This document shows, piece after piece, positions 59,330 to 64,000 of a stretch of DNA of 64,000 bases. The first letter of the stretch is position 1, and each line of letters opens with the position of its first letter. A program made the position numbers and the translations under genes. Under the pieces are notes generated by a model. It had not been told where the DNA came from, did no database searches, and was given only the letters and a program-made list of their open reading frames with translations. The DNA is taken from positions 15,016,258-15,080,257 of the forward strand of contig JAQFVV010000013.1 of assembly GCA_028023455.1 (NCBI GenBank), written 5' to 3'. This DNA is from Epiperipatus broadwayi (lineage: Eukaryota; Onychophora; Udeonychophora; Euonychophora; Peripatidae).

Positions 59330-59545
59330 ATATATGTGCTCTGTGCACAGGTAATGAAGCTATTAATAAATTGTCAAAATTTTTACCGCCAAGCGCTTTC
59401 AGGACAGTTTACAGTCCCATATTCATGGCGAGTTATTCTGTTAATAACTGTAAAACTATGCAAATTTTATGCAGACTTATGTGATGTTATGTGGACCATT
59501 TACGAGATAGGGAATAGAAGGAGTAACTCTGCACTAAATTGATAT
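59330..59545 (-). repeat. Penelope-like 3' region fragment
   Basis: The minus strand contains CCATGAATATGGGACTGTAA, ACTGTCC and then GAAAGCGCTTGGCG. The same layout follows the GIY-YIG frame at 60700-60880 (CTATGAATATGAGG, CCTC, GAAAGCGCTTAGCG). So it is probably the 3' end of a related element, reduced to the terminal region. Confidence 0.55.
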
Positions 59546-59739
59546 CTGTAAAAACAAAAATAATTGACTTCAGTTTGTAAAATATTTGTAACCAAAATAA
59601 AGTTTAAAATGCGTGAAGTTGATTATCTATATAAAATCATCTTGAATTTTGTCAAAATAAATATTCATATTTTTAAACTTAATCCAGTAGTTTGAATCTT
59701 ATTAATATATTTATGTATATTTTTAACTTATATCTCGGG

Positions 59740-59985
59740 TTCACTCAATCTCTCATCATCATCATCACCAGTTGAGTTCTCATGCAAAATATTGTAGCAA
59801 CGGGCTGGGATGGAATGAATTGTGGTATCACCATAGGTGTTGTCTGTAGTGTTATAGATTTGGAGAATGAGCAAAGAGGTTAGAATTCATAATTGCTCCT
59901 GACCTGTGTATCTTGGGCATGATTGGATTCGAGGTACTTTTGCTTAGATTCTAAATCTTGTTGGATGGACATACATTTTCGACCG
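59740..59985. other. Unidentified segment with (ATC)n
   Basis: CTCATCATCATCATCACC starts a moderately complex block up to the ACCGGTACAATATATCGG boundary, where unit Y begins. Possibly another RTE 3' end; not certain. Confidence 0.35.
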
Positions 59986-59987
59986 GT

Positions 59988-60703
59988 ACAATATATCGGT
60001 AAATATGACACCTCATGCTGAGTGTCTAAAGGTATTTACTGGTATATCTTTTAAATTGTTGTTGTCAATGCGCACCTTATGATGAGGGCCATTGGGTTTA
60101 CTTTATTGTAAAATTTACCTCAGCAATTCCATCAATAACTTTATAATTAAAATCATTTATATTTATTTTAAAAGGGTTAAATTTCAGACTATTTGTCTTG
60201 TAGTTAAGTTGATGCTAGTAGAGATATATATGAGCATTTATATTAATGCAATGTGAAGCGTTTTAGCACACAGGGCAAAGCCCAATTGAATGCATGACCC
60301 AAAGATGTAGTCATTGCATTGCACTGTATATAGATGCATTTCCTGCAACATTGACTTCCTTTAGCTCTATGGATAGGGACTATAAGTCAGCAGACAGTCT
60401 ACTCTCCCCCATACATAGCACTTCTCTTTAAATATTTTATATACATGATTCCTTCGCCAGACAGATGCACATTCCTGTTTTAGACGAGGATCATGTCCTT
60501 TAAATAATCACACTGCAGATGCATATTCCTGTCAACATGGTTTTATGTTGGCATCTTCATATTGCAATGGTTGTGTCTGTATATCAGGAAGCAAGTGTTG
60601 GTTTGGCTGCGAACTTTTAGCCTGAGATTAAATGTTTGTTTTTTTTAAAAAAAGTTTTTGTGTAATCTATGTAGCCTATCTACACACAACGTTCTTAATA
60701 TAC
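59988..60703. repeat. Duplicated unit Y, copy 1
   Basis: Closely matches 63263-63974: CGGTAAATATGACACCTCAT, CAGCAATTCCATCAATAACT, CTATGGATAGGGACTATAAG, CAGACAGATGCACATTCCTG and TGTATATCAGGAAGCAAG. On the minus strand it lies directly 3' of the Penelope-like remnant, so it may be that element's 3' or terminal region. No clear coding frame. Confidence 0.9.
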
Positions 60704-61315
60704 AAAATTAACAAAGCGTATGCCACACTTGAATGAGAAGCTATAAAGATACACAGAAATTATTATACGCTAAGCGCTTTCGAGGTCTTTTGCCTCATAT
60801 TCATAGCGGTACTGTGAGCTGCAGAACGAAAAAATAGGGCAAGGGAAACAAAACAGTATGCAAAGCATATGCAAATGAACTAGATAGTCCAACGTTTGGA
60901 GATGTCAAAGCAGGTATCTCGTCTATTGATGGAGTTATTATTGCCATTAATAAAATATGCTTCTCTGATTTTCCGCTTGATGTCATTTTTCTCAATACAG
61001 ACTATTTTAGGGCTGGAAGGTTCAAACAAATGTCCTGTCTTCTTGGAATGCTCTAAAAATGTTGATGAATTATCATTGTTTTTCATGGCTCTATTATATG
61101 TATATCTGTGTTGTGCTGTCCTGTTGATTATGCCTGCCTTGGTTTCTCCAAAATAAATGGCCCGGCAACCAGGTTGTGGGCAAGCTATGCTGTAAACGAC
61201 ATGGGGAGTCTGAGAAGGTTCAATTTTGTCCTTAGAGTTATTGATTAGACGATTAGTGCATGGGGGTGTATGAAATATTATTAAAATGTCCATCTGTGCA
61301 GACTGACTCAAATAA
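60700..61315 (-). pseudogene. Penelope-like element GIY-YIG endonuclease (5'-truncated) and 3' region
   Basis: A 143-codon frame (60880-61311) encodes the C-terminal module of a Penelope-like polyprotein. It has PPCTNRLINNSKD, VVYSIACPQPGC (residues 38-49, GIY half with the Cys pair), YFGET (53-57, YIG half), R64, H68 and REAYFI near the end with the catalytic Glu. The module cuts the target DNA to prime reverse transcription. Bases upstream of the first Met are not reverse transcriptase, so the copy is 5'-truncated. Downstream lies a short region with GAGG...CCTC, GAAA and CGCTTAGCG (60745-60815), a possible hammerhead-type structure, as known for this class. The plus-strand frame 60896-61156 is its shadow. 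Confidence 0.85.
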
Positions 61316-61499
61316 TTTAAATTTAAAATAATAAAATCTAAATTTATTCCTCAATTTTAAATATTTATATATGTGTGTTAATAAATGTTTTTGTGTGTTA
61401 TCACTGGCAGTAGCTTATATCTTTTTTTTTAATATTAAAAATATTTTTTAAGAATTTAGATCTTTTCTTTATTAAAATGTTTAAGTTATTTATTATAAA

Positions 61500-61640
61500 T
61501 CTCTGCATCTCCTTGAGCTAGTGGCATGGGTTAATGGATCTTAACAGTAAGTATCTGCCTACTATATAAATTTTCCAGGTTCGAATGACCTGGTGGCACT
61601 CTGTATGACAGATACGGTAAGATTCTGATTTCCCAGACCA
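61500..61640 (+). repeat. tRNA-derived SINE-like element
   Basis: GAGCTAGTGGCATGGGTTAA (A-box side) and TTTCCAGGTTCGAATGACCT (B box GGTTCGAATGA) lie about 50 nt apart, as in RNA polymerase III-driven SINEs. The body may extend to about 61700. Confidence 0.6.
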
Positions 61641-62125
61641 TTATAATTGGCATCTAACATAGGGCGATACATTATAACCATGAGTACTCTGAATTTTAAA
61701 AGATTTATGACAGTAACATTTTTTCTGAAATGAATATTTTTTTGTGTGTGTGTTAATGTAAAGTTATAGTTTGAATATTGTGTAAAAAGTACTGCCAATA
61801 AGAAAAATTGCGCATATATAAAAAATGCAAGAATAAAACATAATAATATAAATATTTTTTTTTTAAAAAAAAAGTCTAAAATTAAGTAACTTGTTTGACA
61901 TGCCTAAGTTAATAATAATAAAACATAGGGAAAAGGTAACTCTTGAGGGAGGAGGCGTAATCTCAGCTGGGGTAGAAAGAAAAGAATAGTCAGCATTTTT
62001 TTTATGTAATTACTAACCAAAGTTTTGTCTTTTTAAAATTTTAGTATATAATCAATTTGTGCAAAGTAATTACTAATACTAAGTAAATTCTTTTTTTTTA
62101 ATGTTTTTGAGGAAGTTCACTGATA
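61640..62125. other. AT-rich spacer
   Basis: Nothing recognised apart from A/T tracts. Confidence 0.45.
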
Positions 62126-63262
62126 TGTAATGGTATACATATGCTGTTACATTATTTTAAAACTAAAATAAAAGGGGAAAATAAATCTTAAATAAAACTG
62201 ATTTATTAAAAACTAAAAGTCAAAATTAAAAGTTACATTAACAGAGATATTTATCGCACAGATGGAAAACTTTAAAACTATTTTTTAAAAAAAAAAAGTA
62301 TTTAAAAGTACTTTTTTGGAAAAAAAAATATAAGATCTAAAGATAGATAAATATTTTTAAAAGAAAAAGTTGTATAAAAGAAAATAGAAATAAATGTTAA
62401 TTAATTTCTATTCAAAAGTCCATATTTGGATCTTAAATGGAAGTGATTGTTTTATGAATTAAATGTAGAGCAAACTAGCCCTTGGGCACTGTATAATAGA
62501 AAAGTCAGATAAGATAAAAAAAATTAGATTGACCAACGCAAGCACGAAGCCACAGCATGGACCGAAAATGGAACATCAGAATCAGTGACATCATGTTAGT
62601 CGATCTGGAGGATTCGAGATAAGGAGGCCAGATACTATAAAAAGAAAAATTAATTGAATTTAAAATAGGTGATTGACTATTCATAGAATGATGCTGACAA
62701 GTTAAAACATCTTATAGCTAGATATATTGTGGATTCCATGATGTAAGTATCACACAATAGATTTCATTTTCTTTATTTGTGCCGGCTGAGACAAACTCCC
62801 CATAAAATGAATGGCTTGCAGCAGTTACATCTCCAAGAAACTTTGGCAAATAATATAATCAGTGAGGGAATTCATAAAACGGACGAAGTCTAATGAATCA
62901 CCAGGATCAAACAGAAAGTATAGACGTTTATAAATATGAACTTTTAGATCCCTCAAACAAGTTTTTTTTTTAATGTGCCTACTAAACACAATTTTTAAAT
63001 GAACTCTTAATCTATCTAAAAAACTTTTCAAATACGTTAACCTCTAAAAAAATGTCTTATCTGACTGAACGTAAATTCAAACTAGTCATTTTTTTTCGTA
63101 TAATGTTTGCTAATCACTTTTATTTTTGTGTTTCTCTTGTAATTTATTTTGTTTTGTTTAATAACTAAATTATTAGAAATGTATTAAATTAAAGTTGGGT
63201 GTAGATGGATACATAGATTCATTATGTTGATTATGTTTTAATATTTTTATACGTGAATATAT
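62126..63262. repeat. Duplicated unit X, copy 2
   Basis: Same orientation and order as 55797-56870, with a few insertions (such as TCCCCATAAAATGAATGGC near 62796). Here the unit passes through a (TA)n run directly into unit Y at 63263, whereas copy 1 does not. Confidence 0.9.
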
Positions 63263-63974
63263 ATATATATCGGTAAATATGACACCTCATGCTGAGTGTC
63301 TAAAGGTATTTACTGGTATATCTTTTAAATTGTTATTGTCAATGCGGCACCTTCTGATGAGTGCCATTGGGTTTATTTTATTTTAAATTTCCCTCAGCAA
63401 TTCCATCAATAACTTTATAATTAAAATCGTTTATATTTATTTTAAAAGGGTTAAATTTCAGACTATTTGTCTCATAGTTAAGTCAATGCCAGTAGAAAGA
63501 TATATGGGCATTTATATTAATGCAATGTGAAGCATGTTAGTATATAGGGCAAAGGCCAACTGAATGCATGACCCAAAGGTGGGCATTGTGTTGCAATGTA
63601 CGCAGATGTATTTCCTGTGATACTGACTTCCTTTATCTCTATGGATAGGGACTATAAGTTGGCAGATAGTCTGCTCTCCCCTATATAAAGCACTTCTCTT
63701 TAAATATTTTATATTCATGATTCCTTCACCAGACAGATGCACATTCCTGTTCTGGACAAGGATCATGTCCTTTAAATAATATCATGCTGCAGATGCACAT
63801 TCCTGTCAGTGTGGTTTTATGTTAGCATCTTCATATTGCATTGGTTGCGTCTGTATATCAGGAAGCAAGCATTGGTTTGGCTGTGAACTTTTAGCCTGAG
63901 ATTAAATGTTTGTTTGTTTTTTAAGTTTTTAATTGCATAATCTATGTAGCTATCTACACGCAACATTCTTAAAT
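63263..63974. repeat. Duplicated unit Y, copy 2
   Basis: Matches 59988-60703 throughout. The 84-codon minus frame 63512-63766 lies inside it and is interrupted in copy 1, so I do not call a gene. At its right end the sequence jumps to AAATATTATTAAAATGTCCA (63975-64000), which in the other copy lies about 570 bp further along inside the GIY-YIG frame (61275). Confidence 0.9.
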
Positions 63975-64000
63975 AAAAATATTATTAAAATGTCCATCTG

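Overview
The window is a very AT-rich, repeat-dense stretch of an animal genome. Real exons have GT/AG splice sites. The repeats are typical of invertebrates: non-LTR retrotransposons, Penelope-like and Ty3/gypsy elements, tRNA-derived SINEs and palindromic hammerhead-like repeats. I see no bacterial genes, CRISPR arrays or operons. The species cannot be fixed from the sequence; an invertebrate with a large, low-GC genome fits best.

The one host gene I can defend is an ENDOU/XendoU-family endoribonuclease on the minus strand. Its exons lie at 48007-48059 (candidate 5' exon), 43620-43720, 43442-43540, 26994-27126, 19433-19534, 3964-4114 and 1-228. All phases match across the splice sites. The joined product keeps the two catalytic histidines and the lysine of the family, and lacks only its last few residues, beyond the left edge. 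So the left 48 kb is mostly introns (79 bp to about 16 kb).

Those introns hold old mobile DNA. There are two eroded Ty3/gypsy pieces (10.5-11.6 and 15.4-17.4 kb), a possible hAT-like transposase remnant (14.1 kb), tRNA-derived SINEs, and an RTE-type LINE corpse (28.1-30.7 kb). A younger non-LTR family has copies at 3.0, 20.5-22.2 and 23.3-23.9 kb; its 3' end is tandemly triplicated at 20.5-21.3 kb.

The most striking structure is a set of repeats carrying a hammerhead-ribozyme-like core (CUGANGA, a short hairpin, then GAAA). They occur as single units, tandem units, or inverted dimers up to about 1.2 kb, several with target-site duplications of 9-14 bp. The best case is an inverted dimer inside the reverse transcriptase of a LINE (50.0-54.75 kb); removing it and one 13-bp duplication restores colinear coding sequence. 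They resemble Penelope-like-element terminal repeats or animal retrozymes, but self-cleavage is untested.

The right end (55.8-64 kb) holds a Penelope-like GIY-YIG endonuclease remnant (60.9-61.3 kb) and two long duplicated units (55.8/62.1 kb and 60.0/63.3 kb) joined differently in the two copies. The higher-GC stretch at 57.6-59.0 kb is unidentified.
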